Notes under the pieces: generated by a model
Seen by the model: only the letters and a program-made list of their open reading frames with translations
What the model was told of the DNA's origin: nothing
The model's database searches: none
Part shown: positions 54,679 through 63,698 of the stretch, piece by piece
Numbering within the stretch: the stretch's first letter is position 1
Layout of the letters: each line of letters begins with the position of its first letter
Assembly: GCA_964471405.1 (NCBI GenBank)
Contig: CAYYGH010000005.1
Coordinates: 5,485-69,484 of the forward strand
Direction of reading: 5' to 3'
From: J084 sp964471405
GTDB lineage: Bacteria > Pseudomonadota > Alphaproteobacteria > Sphingomonadales > Rhodothalassiaceae
DNA: 64,000 bases
Program-made: the position numbers and the translations under genes

Positions 54679-55272
54679 CACCTTCCCCGCATCTTGCCGA
54701 TCCGGCCTGCAGGAAGGCAGTCTGCGTGCAGCGGCTTGCCGTCGTCAAGCACAAGCAGCGACAGCCGATGCCGCCTCTCTTCTCGCGCCCCGGCCGTCTT
54801 CTTCTCCTCCCCGCTCCCTCCCTTGAGGCTCCCTGGTTCTCCTCTCTCTTTCCCCTCTTTCCCCCTGCGCCCTCGTCTTGCTCCTCTCTCCTGCCGATCC
54901 CTCCTTGGTCGTCACCCGCCGAGGGGGTGTTCAACGGTCGGGAGGTCTCATCTGCCAGATGAATTCGCCGGTGGAACCGGCAATGACGCAAGGGAAGAAC
55001 ATCACCTGCCATTGCGCATCCTCAATCGTCATTCGCCGACAGATACGGCGAATCCAATGGAAGGCTGAGAAAGCGCCCGGCATCTGGAATGTTCCAGCTG
55101 CCCGCCGGATTCGCCGCCTCCCTGTGCGCATGAGGAGGGGGCGGGGCCGTCCGCCGAGGGCAGCATCTCCGGCCACGCCCGGCAATCGCCCCTCTGCCAC
55201 CGGTGGCGCCGATCAGCGATGTCTTTTCCCATCTCGCCCAGAGCCGATCGCAACAGAGGAGCGAAGCGTGTC
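54679..55272. other. 594-base gene-free region with a polypyrimidine tract
   Basis: No frame here looks coding. From about 54776 to 54905 the plus strand is nearly all C and T (for example CTTCTCCTCCCCGCTCCCTC), a strong strand asymmetry. A short leftward frame ending at 54950 (starts near 55050, about 33 codons) lacks supporting features. The region lies upstream of the NnrS gene and downstream of the alpha/beta hydrolase gene. Confidence 0.4.
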
Positions 55273-56157
55273 TCAATCACCTCCTGCAGCCGCATCGAGG
55301 CGGGCGAGGAAGGCATCGATGGCGGTCACCGCCTCCGGTTCGTCGAGAAGCGGGGGATGACCACGGCGGGGCACGGTGACGGCGGTGCAGTCCGGATGCC
55401 GACGGCACATTTCCTCCACCGTCGCAGCCGAAAGGATGTCTGACCATTCCCCGCGCAACACAAGAAGCGGGATATCGGCGAGGCCGGCAAAAGCGGCCCA
55501 CAGATCGGGCACGGCCGTCTCCTTCGCCTCGGTGAAGTTGCGGCGGATCGCCGGATCATAGGCGAACCGCCAGCGCCCCTCGGCGTCCTGCATCAGCAGC
55601 CGGCGCGCATAGCGTTCCCAGGCCGCATCGTCGAGATCCGGATAGAACGGCTCGTTGATCGTCCGGATCGCCGCCACCGCCTCGGCAAGATCCGCGAACG
55701 GCTCCTCACGCGCGCCGACATAGCCGGAGATGCGCCTGATGCCGGCCTCTTCCACCTTCGGCCCGATGTCGTTCAGGATGATGCCGGCGATGAGCTGCGG
55801 CCGGGCGGCGCCCATCATCATGCTCATGATCCCGCCCATCGAGGTGCCGAGCAGCACGACGCGATCCAGCCCCTCATGCGCGAGCAGCTTGAAGGCATCC
55901 GCCACATAGGTGCCGGGGTGATAGCGCCGCCAGTCCGGGTCCCAATCGGATTGACCGCGCCCGCGCACGTCCATCGCCAGCACCCGGCGGCTTGCGGCCA
56001 GATGCGGGGCGATCGGTTCGAAATCCGCGCTGTTGCGGGTCAGCCCGTGCAGGCACAGCACCGGCAGCCCGCCGCCCGTCTCCGGCCCCGGATAGTCGCG
56101 ATAGAAGATCTCGATTCCCGGCTCGACCGCAAGCCTTCGTCCCTGCCAGTCCGCCAT
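55273..56157 (-). CDS. alpha/beta-fold hydrolase
   Basis: 294 residues, no signal peptide, probably cytoplasmic. The oxyanion segment is PVLCLHGLTRNSADFEPIA, the nucleophile elbow is VVLLGTSMGGIMSMMM (Ser about 106), a cap region follows (RRISGYVGAREEPFADLAEA), and the terminal acid and histidine are in LRGEWSDILS and PRRGHPPLLDEPEA. It is 115 bases downstream of the TonB receptor gene, on the same strand but after a hairpin, so its role in ligand processing is only a possibility. Confidence 0.85.
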   Translation of the reverse strand: MADWQGRRLAVEPGIEIFYRDYPGPETGGGLPVLCLHGLTRNSADFEPIAPHLAASRRVLAMDVRGRGQSDWDPDWRRYHPGTYVADAFKLLAHEGLDRVVLLGTSMGGIMSMMMGAARPQLIAGIILNDIGPKVEEAGIRRISGYVGAREEPFADLAEAVAAIRTINEPFYPDLDDAAWERYARRLLMQDAEGRWRFAYDPAIRRNFTEAKETAVPDLWAAFAGLADIPLLVLRGEWSDILSAATVEEMCRRHPDCTAVTVPRRGHPPLLDEPEAVTAIDAFLARLDAAAGGD

Positions 56158-56221
56158 CTGCGCCTCCCTTCCCTCTTTTCGTACACGCGCAGAACCTGCC
56201 TCCTTGCGCCGAGGACGGACA

Positions 56222-56249
56222 AGGGGGAGCGGTCGCCGCCGCTCCCCCT
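56222..56249 (-). terminator. terminator after the TonB receptor gene
   Basis: A perfect 11-bp stem (AGGGGGAGCGG and CCGCTCCCCCT) around TCGCCG lies 23 bases past the receptor stop, between it and the hydrolase gene. Confidence 0.6.
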
Positions 56250-56272
56250 CCCGTTTCGATCCCCCACTCGCC

Positions 56273-59014
56273 TCAGAACCGCAGCTTCACCGTGCCGGAG
56301 ACGGTGCGCGGATTGCCGTAGAAGGCGGTGGCGATGCCTTCAAGGCCCAGGGTCGGCGCGCCGGTTGCATCGTCGATGAAGTCCCAGCCCGCGATGATGT
56401 AGCGCTTGTCGGTGAGGTTGCGGCCATGCACCCCGAGCTCCCAGCGTCCGTCATCGGACGTCCACACCAGCGAGATGTCCACAAGCGCGTATTCAGGCTG
56501 GTCGAGGAAGGCGCTGTCGGTTTCGAACTGGTGGGTGAGGCTGCGGTAGGCGACGCGGGGCAGGAACTGCAGCCGCCCCCGGGTTCCCAGGACCGTGAGC
56601 GGCGCCGCCGCCACCAGCCCGACACTCGCCGTCCAGCGCGGCGTGTTCTGGAAGCGGGCGACATCCGAGATGTCCTGACCGAAGGCGTTGATGAACTGCT
56701 TGTAGTCGGCATCGATGTAGCCCACCGACCAGTTGAGCCGGATCTCGCCGCCCGGTGCAAAGGCATCAGGCAACAGCAGCGCATCCGCCTCCCACTCGAT
56801 GCCGCGGATGCGCGCCCGCGCGGCATTGGTGGTCACCCCGATGAAGGTGTCGTTGGTGCCGTCGCCATCGGTGTCGACGCCGACCGAGCCCGGGATCTGG
56901 ACGTCCTTGTAGGGGCTCCAGAAGGCGGCGAGGCTGTGCCGGAAGCGCCCGTTGGCGAACCGGCCCTTGTGGCCGACCTCGTAGCTGATGATCCGCTCCG
57001 GCTTGAACAGCAGGAACTGGAAAACGTCCTCGGGATCGGCAGGGCCGGCGATGCCGTCTCCATCAAGATCCGGCGCCGCGGCCGCCGATCCGCGGGGGTC
57101 GAAGCCGCCGCCCTTGAAGCCCTGGCTGACGCTCACATAGAAATTGTGGTCATCATTGGGATGCCAGGAGATCGATCCACGCGAGGTGTATTTCTCGAAG
57201 GTCTTCGCCCCCGTGAAATCGGTGGCCGTGAGGATCGGCGAACGCTCCGGCCCGCCGAAGAAGGGCGAGAACCCGCCAAGGAAGGTCTGGCGCAGGATCC
57301 GGGCCTTGCGTCGATCGCTGGTAAAGCGGCCGCCGTAGGAGATGTCGATCTCGGGGGTCAGCGCATAGGTGGCATCGAAGAAGAGCGCCCATGTGTCCGT
57401 CTTGACCCGCCCCAGCGTAAACGCGTTCAGGCCCGGCAGACCGATGAGGCCGCCCAGCTCCTCCAGCAGCACGTCGAAAACATTGAAGGCACTGGCGTTC
57501 ATGTAGAAGAAGCCGGCCACCCCCGACCACTTGCCGGTATTGAAGAGCAGCTGCAGCTCCTCGGTGACCTGATGGTCCTTGTAGGTCACCGGCACGTCCA
57601 CATCGACGACCGGCAGGCTGTCGAAGTCGAGCGGCTGATCGGAGCGGTTGTCGCGATAAGCCAGGATGTTCTTCAGCGTGAACCGCTCGTCGATGGTCCA
57701 CTCGACAAGACCCGAGATGCCGCGGTTGACGGTATTGGCCTGCGGCGTATTGAGCCCGGCCCGGGTGTCGAAGACGTTGTTCAGCACAGGCGCGCCCGAG
57801 AACAGGCCCGGGATCAGCCGGTGGCCCTGGCGCGGGTCGGAATTGTCATCCGTCCAGTCGCCGGCAATGCGCACGAAGAGGTCGGGATCCGGCGTCCATT
57901 CGAAGCTCAGCCGGCCGCCCAGGATGTCCTTGTCATAGTTCTCCAGCCCCACGAGATTGAGGTTGCGGCCGAAGCCGTTGCGGGTAAACCGCGCCACGGC
58001 GCCGCCCATGCGGAAGGTATCGGTGAGCGGCAGGGTGAAGGTGCCGACGGCATCGAACTGCCGGTAGCTGCCGCCGGTCAGCCGGATCTCGGCCGAAGGC
58101 TCGTCGCCCAGCCGGCGCGTGACGTATTTGACCGCACCGCCGATCGTGTTGCGGCCGTAGAGCGTGCCCTGGGGGCCGCGCAGCACCTCGATGCGCTCGA
58201 CATCATAGAGATCGAGCACGGCACCCTGCGGACGGTTGAGGTAGACGTCGTCGATGTAGATGCCCACACCCTGCTCGAAGCCGGCCACCGGGTCCTGCTG
58301 GCCGACACCGCGGATGAAGGCGGTCAGCGTCGTGTTCGTGCCGCGCGAGACCTCGATGGTCACATTCGGCACGAAGAGATTGATATCCGTGATATCGACG
58401 GCACCCAGATCCTCCAGCTGCTGACCGGAAAATGCGCTCACCGAGATGGGCACCGACAAGAGCGACTCTTCACGCCGCCGGGCGGTCACCACGATTTCCT
58501 CGATAGCGAATTCCGGGTTCTGGGGTTCGCTTTCAGGTGCCTTTGCCTGCTGGAGCAGAGCTGGATCGGGGCGGGCAGATGAATCCACCAGCCAGGATGT
58601 CTTGATCGCCCGGGCCCGCCTGCGCTCCTTGGGCACGATGGAGACCGTCCCCTGGCCCACGACCTTGAAATCCAGATCGGTGCCGGCAAGCAGATAGCGG
58701 AGCGCCTCCAGCGGCGTCATCCGCCCCTCGATGGCCGGAGCCTGAAGATGCGCCGTCAGCTCGCGCGCCGCGACCACCGCCAGGCCCGTCTGACGCGAAA
58801 GCGCCAGCAGCGCGCTCGACAGCGGCTGCGGAGCAAGCTTCACTTCCACCCGCCGCTCGAGCGCCGTTGCACCGGCATGGGCCGTGGCTGTCATCATCAC
58901 CGGTGCAGCCACCCCCAGCATCAGCGCGGCAAGCAGGGACGCCGTGCCCATGCTCTCCCGGCGGTCGGGCCGCGTCTTATGCTGCCGGCCTGCGATCATC
59001 ACCTTCATGCCCAT
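56273..59014 (-). CDS. TonB-dependent receptor with STN signalling domain
   Basis: 913 residues. A signal peptide (TASLLAALMLGVAAPVMMT) is followed by an STN domain (about residues 52-125, VKLAPQPLSSALLALSRQTG), then a TonB box (IEEIVVTARRR), the plug (DITDINLFVPNVTIEV, LDLYDVERIEVLRGPQGTLY) and a 22-strand barrel. It ends in an outer-membrane C-terminal phenylalanine (SGTVKLRF). An STN domain plus an adjacent FecR and sigma factor mean the receptor probably signals ligand binding. The barrel resembles the broad receptor group common in sphingomonad-like bacteria, whose ligands include siderophores and glycans, so iron is not certain. The ATG at 59014 follows GGGAGG. Confidence 0.92.
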   Translation of the reverse strand: MGMKVMIAGRQHKTRPDRRESMGTASLLAALMLGVAAPVMMTATAHAGATALERRVEVKLAPQPLSSALLALSRQTGLAVVAARELTAHLQAPAIEGRMTPLEALRYLLAGTDLDFKVVGQGTVSIVPKERRRARAIKTSWLVDSSARPDPALLQQAKAPESEPQNPEFAIEEIVVTARRREESLLSVPISVSAFSGQQLEDLGAVDITDINLFVPNVTIEVSRGTNTTLTAFIRGVGQQDPVAGFEQGVGIYIDDVYLNRPQGAVLDLYDVERIEVLRGPQGTLYGRNTIGGAVKYVTRRLGDEPSAEIRLTGGSYRQFDAVGTFTLPLTDTFRMGGAVARFTRNGFGRNLNLVGLENYDKDILGGRLSFEWTPDPDLFVRIAGDWTDDNSDPRQGHRLIPGLFSGAPVLNNVFDTRAGLNTPQANTVNRGISGLVEWTIDERFTLKNILAYRDNRSDQPLDFDSLPVVDVDVPVTYKDHQVTEELQLLFNTGKWSGVAGFFYMNASAFNVFDVLLEELGGLIGLPGLNAFTLGRVKTDTWALFFDATYALTPEIDISYGGRFTSDRRKARILRQTFLGGFSPFFGGPERSPILTATDFTGAKTFEKYTSRGSISWHPNDDHNFYVSVSQGFKGGGFDPRGSAAAAPDLDGDGIAGPADPEDVFQFLLFKPERIISYEVGHKGRFANGRFRHSLAAFWSPYKDVQIPGSVGVDTDGDGTNDTFIGVTTNAARARIRGIEWEADALLLPDAFAPGGEIRLNWSVGYIDADYKQFINAFGQDISDVARFQNTPRWTASVGLVAAAPLTVLGTRGRLQFLPRVAYRSLTHQFETDSAFLDQPEYALVDISLVWTSDDGRWELGVHGRNLTDKRYIIAGWDFIDDATGAPTLGLEGIATAFYGNPRTVSGTVKLRF

Positions 59015-59164
59015 CTGTGCTGTCCTCCCGTCCTTGAAGCCTTGGAGCCTTCATTCGCGACCCTCGCCCGGACCGGGCACGCCGCCAGACTGTTGCCGGT
59101 TGCGAGGGCCTCATGAAGAAAAGACGAGCGGCCAGCAAAATCCCTCAAAACTTCTCGTGCCGCA

Positions 59165-60205
59165 TCAGGAGGGCGGCTGCCGGTAATCCGCGAACAGAAG
59201 TGTCGTGCCGTTTTCCAGGCGCAGGGCCTTGACCGGCAAAGCGGTGGTAAGCGCACGCACGATCGCCTCGCGGTCTTCGAGCCGGATCACCGCGGTCACG
59301 CTGAGATCGGCGATCTCGGCATCCGCGATCTTGAGCGGGTGCGGCAGATAGCGATTGACACTTTCCACCACCTCCTGCAGCGGGCTGCCATCGAACACCA
59401 GATACCCGTCCCGCCAGGAGACCAGCGAACGCACATCGGCCACCCGCCGTTCCGCCACATGCCGATCCGTAATCTCGGCCAGCTCTCCCGGCGTGAGGGC
59501 AAGCTGCGAGCGGCCCCGCCCGGCGTCCCGGGCCGGGGTTACGGCCACCTTGCCTTCCACCACCAGCACCTGCATGGTCCGACGCTCAAGACTCAAGGCA
59601 ACGTCGAAGCGTGTGCCGACCACCCGCACCGTCCCGAGCGCGCTTTCAACCAGAAACGGCCGTGCGGGATCATGGGTCACCTCGAAGAGGGCTTCCCCCT
59701 GTCGCAATCGCACGATCCGGCGCCCCTTCGTCATGCGCACCGCCAGACGCGTCGCCGTGTTGAGGTAGACGGTGCTGCCATCCTCCAGCATCAGGGTGCG
59801 CTGTTCGCCCCGGGCGGTCGCAACCTGTTCCCACAGCCAGGGGGCCTCACCCGTCACCTGCAGATAGCCGGCCAGGCCAATCACCAGCACGACGGCCGCA
59901 GCAGCCGCATGCATCACCCGTCGCAGCCGCAGGCTCCTGCGGGTGCTGGCGGAAGACTCCGCGGCAAGCGGCCTGCCGGTTTCCACCGGCACCAGCCCGT
60001 CAAGCTGCTGCCAGATTTCCTCAAGCTCGGCATAGGCGCGACGATGGGCCAGATTCTGGTCACGCCAGCGCCGGAAGGCGGCCAGGAGCTCGGAATCCGT
60101 CTCCCGATGCCGCAAGCGCGCAAACCAGCGGGCCGCCTCTTCGGCAATGCGGTCCCGGTCGGATGCCGCCGCTGCCGGCCTGCGATCATGCCCGCTCTCG
60201 CTCAT
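59165..60205 (-). CDS. FecR-type membrane anti-sigma regulator
   Basis: 346 residues. The N-terminal cytoplasmic part (AARWFARLRHRETDSELLAA, then WRDQNLAHRRAYAELEEIW) is the DUF4880 sigma-binding region. A single membrane helix follows (about 98-116, VMHAAAAAVVLVIGLAGYL). The periplasmic FecR domain reads GEQRTLMLEDGSTVYLNTAT and FLVESALGTVRVVGTRFDV, and the C-terminal STN-like DUF4974 part reads LQEVVESVNRYLPHPLKIAD. It should receive the receptor signal and control the sigma factor. Its ATG overlaps the sigma stop (ATGA). Confidence 0.93.
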   Translation of the reverse strand: MSESGHDRRPAAAASDRDRIAEEAARWFARLRHRETDSELLAAFRRWRDQNLAHRRAYAELEEIWQQLDGLVPVETGRPLAAESSASTRRSLRLRRVMHAAAAAVVLVIGLAGYLQVTGEAPWLWEQVATARGEQRTLMLEDGSTVYLNTATRLAVRMTKGRRIVRLRQGEALFEVTHDPARPFLVESALGTVRVVGTRFDVALSLERRTMQVLVVEGKVAVTPARDAGRGRSQLALTPGELAEITDRHVAERRVADVRSLVSWRDGYLVFDGSPLQEVVESVNRYLPHPLKIADAEIADLSVTAVIRLEDREAIVRALTTALPVKALRLENGTTLLFADYRQPPS

Positions 60206-61032
60206 CGCCTTCGTGCTCCGCGCCGGGACCTGCCGGTCTTCCCCTCACGCTCTTCAGACGGATGAGCGCCTTCCGCCCTCAGCCTGGCAGGGCCGGGCGC
60301 ATCGGCCTCTTCCATCCCTCCGGAGCCAACGGGCACGCCAAGCTGATCGCCCAGCAGAGTTCCGATCGCCTCATGCGCCTTGTCCTGATGAGCGATGCGC
60401 GCACGGGCTCTGGCTTCCCGGCAGGCCAGAAGCGCCGTCATGATGTATTTTTCGACGCTGCTCACCGACAAACCGAGCCGACGGGCGATCTCGGCATAGG
60501 AAAGACCATGGAAACGATGCCAGATGAAGGCCTGGCGGATGCGCGGGTCCAGATCATTGATGGCGGCGGCAAGAGCGACCAGCTCACCCCGTGCATCAAT
60601 CACGCGCTCGCTTGCCGGCTCCACCAGAGACAGCGGTGGCGCCCTGTGTACACCCGGGCGCCGGCGCTCCTCCTGCCTGCGTGAGGAATCGCCGGCCAGC
60701 AGATCCCGTTTCTCACGCGCCATCCCCTCATGCCGCATGCGATCGATCGCAAGATTGCGCGCCACCCGGAAAAGATAGGACAGCCAGGAGCGCACCTCAC
60801 CTCGCCCACCGCTCCCCTCATGGGCAAGGCACCGCAGATAGGCCTCCTGGGCCACCTCCTCGGCATCGCCCGGATCCGGCAGGCGCCGGGACAGCCTTTT
60901 GACCAGTCGGCGATAATGTGCGCGATACAGACGCTCCAGAATGCGCCTGCGGTCCTGTCCACTCACCTCTTGCCATCCTCTTCCGACCCGTGCGGGCGGA
61001 CCGGCCGGTCCGGACGATTGCCATTTCTTCAT
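60202..61032 (-). CDS. FecI-like ECF sigma factor with an extra C-terminal tail
   Basis: 276 residues from the ATG at 61032; a GTG at 60966 after GAGG is another option, and the upstream TTG at 61059 is unlikely. Sigma-2 region: LYRAHYRRLVKRLSRRLPDP, DAEEVAQEAYLRCLAHEG and RVARNLAIDRMRHEG. Sigma-4 region: WHRFHGLSYAEIARRLGLSV, SSVEKYIMTALLACR. About 80 residues follow sigma-4, rich in Arg, Glu and Gly (ending EREGKTGRSRRGARRR); most FecI-like factors end soon after sigma-4. It heads sigma-FecR-receptor. Confidence 0.9.
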   Translation of the reverse strand: MKKWQSSGPAGPPARVGRGWQEVSGQDRRRILERLYRAHYRRLVKRLSRRLPDPGDAEEVAQEAYLRCLAHEGSGGRGEVRSWLSYLFRVARNLAIDRMRHEGMAREKRDLLAGDSSRRQEERRRPGVHRAPPLSLVEPASERVIDARGELVALAAAINDLDPRIRQAFIWHRFHGLSYAEIARRLGLSVSSVEKYIMTALLACREARARARIAHQDKAHEAIGTLLGDQLGVPVGSGGMEEADAPGPARLRAEGAHPSEEREGKTGRSRRGARRR

Positions 61033-61135
61033 GCTGACATGCGGGGTGCAAACTGACAAGCCCCTCCCCGCCCATGCGCCATACGCGACCTTTGCGCGGC
61101 TTGCCTGACAGGCCGTCTCGGGCTACCAGTTGTCC

Positions 61136-62206
61136 ATGCGCTACTCCACGACGATCCGCCGCTACCGGCCAAGCCGTCAGCTGCCGCTCTCGCGGGGGCC
61201 GGATGCCGCACGGATCGGTCGCTGGCTGGTGGTGATCGCCATTCTCATCGGCCTGATGGTGGTGGTCGGCGGCATCACGCGGCTGACGGAATCGGGCCTG
61301 TCCATCGTGGAATGGAAGCCGGTGACCGGCATCATTCCCCCGATGAGCGAACGGGGCTGGCAGGAGGAATTCGCAGCCTATCAGCAAAGCCCGGAGTACC
61401 GGCTCGTCAACCGGGGCATGACCCTTCAGGAATTCAAGAAAATCTACTGGTGGGAATATGTCCACCGTCTGCTCGGCCGGCTGATCGGGCTGGTCTATCT
61501 GATCCCGCTTGCCTTCTTCTGGCTGCGCGGGATGATCCCGAAAGGCTACCATGGCCGGCTCGTCATCATTTTTTTGCTCGGTGGTGTGCAGGGGCTGATC
61601 GGCTGGCTGATGGTCAAGTCCGGTCTGCAGAGCGAACCGGAGGTCAGCCATTACCGCCTGATGCTGCATCTGCTGTTTGCACTCTTCCTGTTCTCTTTCG
61701 TGCTGTGGACGGCCTTCGACCTGCTCTATCCGCGCCATGGCATGCGCCAACGACGATGGCGGATGCTGGGGCGCGTCTTCCTGGGCGTTCTCGTCCTGCA
61801 GATCGCCCTTGGCGCCCTGATGGCGGGGCTCAAGGCCGGCTATGCTTTCGATACCTGGCCGAAGATGGGCGAAGACTGGATTCCGCCAGGGCTGCTGATG
61901 ATCAAACCCATCTGGCGCAATTTCTTTGACAATGCGGTCACGGTGCATTTTCTTCATCGCAATACCGCCTGGATCGTGGCGGGGCTGGCCGTCCTGCTCA
62001 TGGTTCTTGCCTGGCGCTACGACGCACCGGGCCCCACGAAGCTTGCAAGCCTGGTGATTCTGCTTCTCACCCTCATCCAGTTCACATTGGGGGTGGTGAC
62101 CGTTACCCACGGCGTACCCATCGTCTGGGCCGTGCTGCACCAGACTGGTGCCGTTCTGCTGCTGGCCGCCAGCATCCACTATCTTCACATGCACCGCCGT
62201 CCGTAA
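61136..62206 (+). CDS. ctaA: haem A synthase (COX15/CtaA)
   Basis: 356 residues from the ATG at 61136, with eight membrane helices. Landmarks are the first helix IGRWLVVIAILIGLMVVVGG, ITRLTESGLSIVEWKPVTGI, the haem-ligand histidines in WWEYVHRLLGRLIGLVYLIP and VTVHFLHRNTAW, and VSHYRLMLHLLFAL. It oxidises haem O to haem A for aa3 oxidases, consistent with the small oxidase subunit at 43476. It is followed by cutA. Confidence 0.95.
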   Translation: MRYSTTIRRYRPSRQLPLSRGPDAARIGRWLVVIAILIGLMVVVGGITRLTESGLSIVEWKPVTGIIPPMSERGWQEEFAAYQQSPEYRLVNRGMTLQEFKKIYWWEYVHRLLGRLIGLVYLIPLAFFWLRGMIPKGYHGRLVIIFLLGGVQGLIGWLMVKSGLQSEPEVSHYRLMLHLLFALFLFSFVLWTAFDLLYPRHGMRQRRWRMLGRVFLGVLVLQIALGALMAGLKAGYAFDTWPKMGEDWIPPGLLMIKPIWRNFFDNAVTVHFLHRNTAWIVAGLAVLLMVLAWRYDAPGPTKLASLVILLLTLIQFTLGVVTVTHGVPIVWAVLHQTGAVLLLAASIHYLHMHRRP

Positions 62207-62244
62207 AGCGGCGATCCACGTGCACAGGGCAGGGAGCGCAGAGG

Positions 62245-62583
62245 ATGACTGGGGTGACAATCTACACCACGGTGCCGAGCCGCGAGGATGCAGTGCGTCT
62301 GGCCCGCAGTCTCATCGAAGAGCGCCTGGCCGCCTGCGTCAACATTCTTGGTCCCGGCCTGTCCTGCTACCGCTGGGAGGGCAGGATCTGTGAAGACGAG
62401 GAATGGGTGCTTTTCATCAAGACGAGCCGGCGGCGCGTGAGTGATATCGAATCCCGCTTTGCCCGCCTGCATCCCTATACGGTGCCCGCCTTCGTCGTTC
62501 TGCCCTGGGAACGCAGCAGCGATGCCTACGGCCGCTGGACGGAAGCCGAGACTGCGGACGATCCATCGCATAGGGTAACATGA
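62245..62583 (+). CDS. cutA: divalent cation tolerance protein CutA
   Basis: 112 residues. It contains YTTVPSREDAVRLARSLIEE, RLAACVNILGPGLSCYRWEG and EEWVLFIKTSRRRVSDIESR, ending TVPAFVVLPWERSSDAY: the compact trimeric CutA fold. It is involved in copper/metal tolerance, though the exact role is unsettled. It follows ctaA by 38 bases. Confidence 0.93.
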   Translation: MTGVTIYTTVPSREDAVRLARSLIEERLAACVNILGPGLSCYRWEGRICEDEEWVLFIKTSRRRVSDIESRFARLHPYTVPAFVVLPWERSSDAYGRWTEAETADDPSHRVT

Positions 62584-62624
62584 TACCCTTATTCTAACTC
62601 CCACCAATCAGTGCAAAAATCATC

Positions 62625-62653
62625 TTGACAGCAGGGAATGCTGCGGCTAGAGC
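62625..62653 (+). promoter_or_regulatory. sigma-70 promoter of rplM-rpsI
   Basis: A consensus -35 TTGACA, a 17-base spacer and TAGAGC lie 92 bases before rplM, just past cutA. It is the clearest promoter in the window. Confidence 0.7.
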
Positions 62654-62744
62654 GCGGCGCGAAGGGCAGCGGGCCTCCCCTGCGGGGCGTGGGCCGCGTG
62701 CGGCATGTAAAAGCAGCAAGACGGAAGATGGGAGCGATCGTCCC

Positions 62745-63203
62745 ATGAAGACCTATTCGGCGAAACCTCAGGAGGTCGAACGCCGCTGGTTCGTGATCGA
62801 TGCGGATGGCGTCGTTCTCGGGCGCCTTGCGGCGGAGATCGCGCGCATCCTGCGTGGCAAGCACAAGGCGATCTACACGCCTCATGTCGATTGCGGAGAC
62901 CATGTGATCGTCGTGAATGCGGAGAAGGTCAGGCTCACCGGGCGCAAGCGGACGCAGAAGGTCTACTACCGCCATACCGGCTACCCGGGCGGGATCAAGA
63001 GCCAGACGGCGGCCGAGATTCTGGACGGCCCTTATCCTGAGCGCGTCATCCAGAAGGCGGTGCAACGGATGATCCCGAAAGGTCCGCTCGGTCGGCGCCA
63101 GCTGAAGAAGCTCAGGGTCTACAAGGGCCCGGAGCATCCTCATGCGGCCCAGAATCCCACGCCCATCGACATGGCGGCGCGCAATCCGAAGAACAAGAGG
63201 TAA
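62745..63203 (+). CDS. rplM: 50S ribosomal protein L13
   Basis: 152 residues from the ATG at 62745 (MKTYSAKPQEVERRWFVIDA); the frame open from 62625 covers the promoter and is excluded. It contains VLGRLAAEIARILRGKHKAI, VRLTGRKRTQKVYYRHTGYP and MIPKGPLGRRQLKKLRVYKG. rpsI follows six bases later, the universal pairing. Confidence 0.97.
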   Translation: MKTYSAKPQEVERRWFVIDADGVVLGRLAAEIARILRGKHKAIYTPHVDCGDHVIVVNAEKVRLTGRKRTQKVYYRHTGYPGGIKSQTAAEILDGPYPERVIQKAVQRMIPKGPLGRRQLKKLRVYKGPEHPHAAQNPTPIDMAARNPKNKR

Positions 63204-63209
63204 GCCACG

Positions 63210-63698
63210 ATGAGTGAGACCCAGCTTGACAGCCTCGAAGAGCTCGGCACCGTCCTTCCCCCCGAAGGGGGAGAGGAAACCCCGGAAGAGCGCAAGCCCA
63301 TCCTCGATGAATTCGGCCGCGCCTATGCGACCGGCAAGCGCAAGAACGCCATCGCGCGGGTGTGGATCAAGCCGGGCAGCGGTCAGATCACCGTCAACGG
63401 CAAGGATTATGCCGTCTATTTTGCCCGTGCGACGCTGCGGTTGCTGGTGGACCAGCCCTTCGAGGTGGCCGGCCGCAAGGGGCAGTATGACGTGATGGCT
63501 ACCGTGCGCGGGGGCGGCCTGTCGGGTCAGGCCGGCGCGCTGCGCCACGGCATCGCCAAGGCTCTGCAGAACTTCGAGCCGGAGCTGCGCGCGCCCCTGA
63601 AGCAGGCCGGCCTGCTGACCCGGGATGCCCGCGTCGTCGAGCGCAAGAAATACGGGCGCCACAAGGCCCGCCGCGGCCACCAGTTCTCCAAGCGCTAG
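63210..63698 (+). CDS. rpsI: 30S ribosomal protein S9
   Basis: 162 residues. A roughly 35-residue acidic N-terminal extension (ETPEERKPILDEFGR) precedes the S9 core RAYATGKRKNAIARVWIKPG, then ATVRGGGLSGQAGALRHGIA, and the basic tail RKKYGRHKARRGHQFSKR that reaches the P-site tRNA. N-terminal extensions of this kind are common in alphaproteobacterial S9. Confidence 0.97.
   Translation: MSETQLDSLEELGTVLPPEGGEETPEERKPILDEFGRAYATGKRKNAIARVWIKPGSGQITVNGKDYAVYFARATLRLLVDQPFEVAGRKGQYDVMATVRGGGLSGQAGALRHGIAKALQNFEPELRAPLKQAGLLTRDARVVERKKYGRHKARRGHQFSKR

Noticed and set aside
56204..58582. 792-codon rightward frame opposite the TonB receptor gene
   Set aside because: Arg/Glu/Asp-rich antisense product; the receptor has signal, STN, plug and barrel features.
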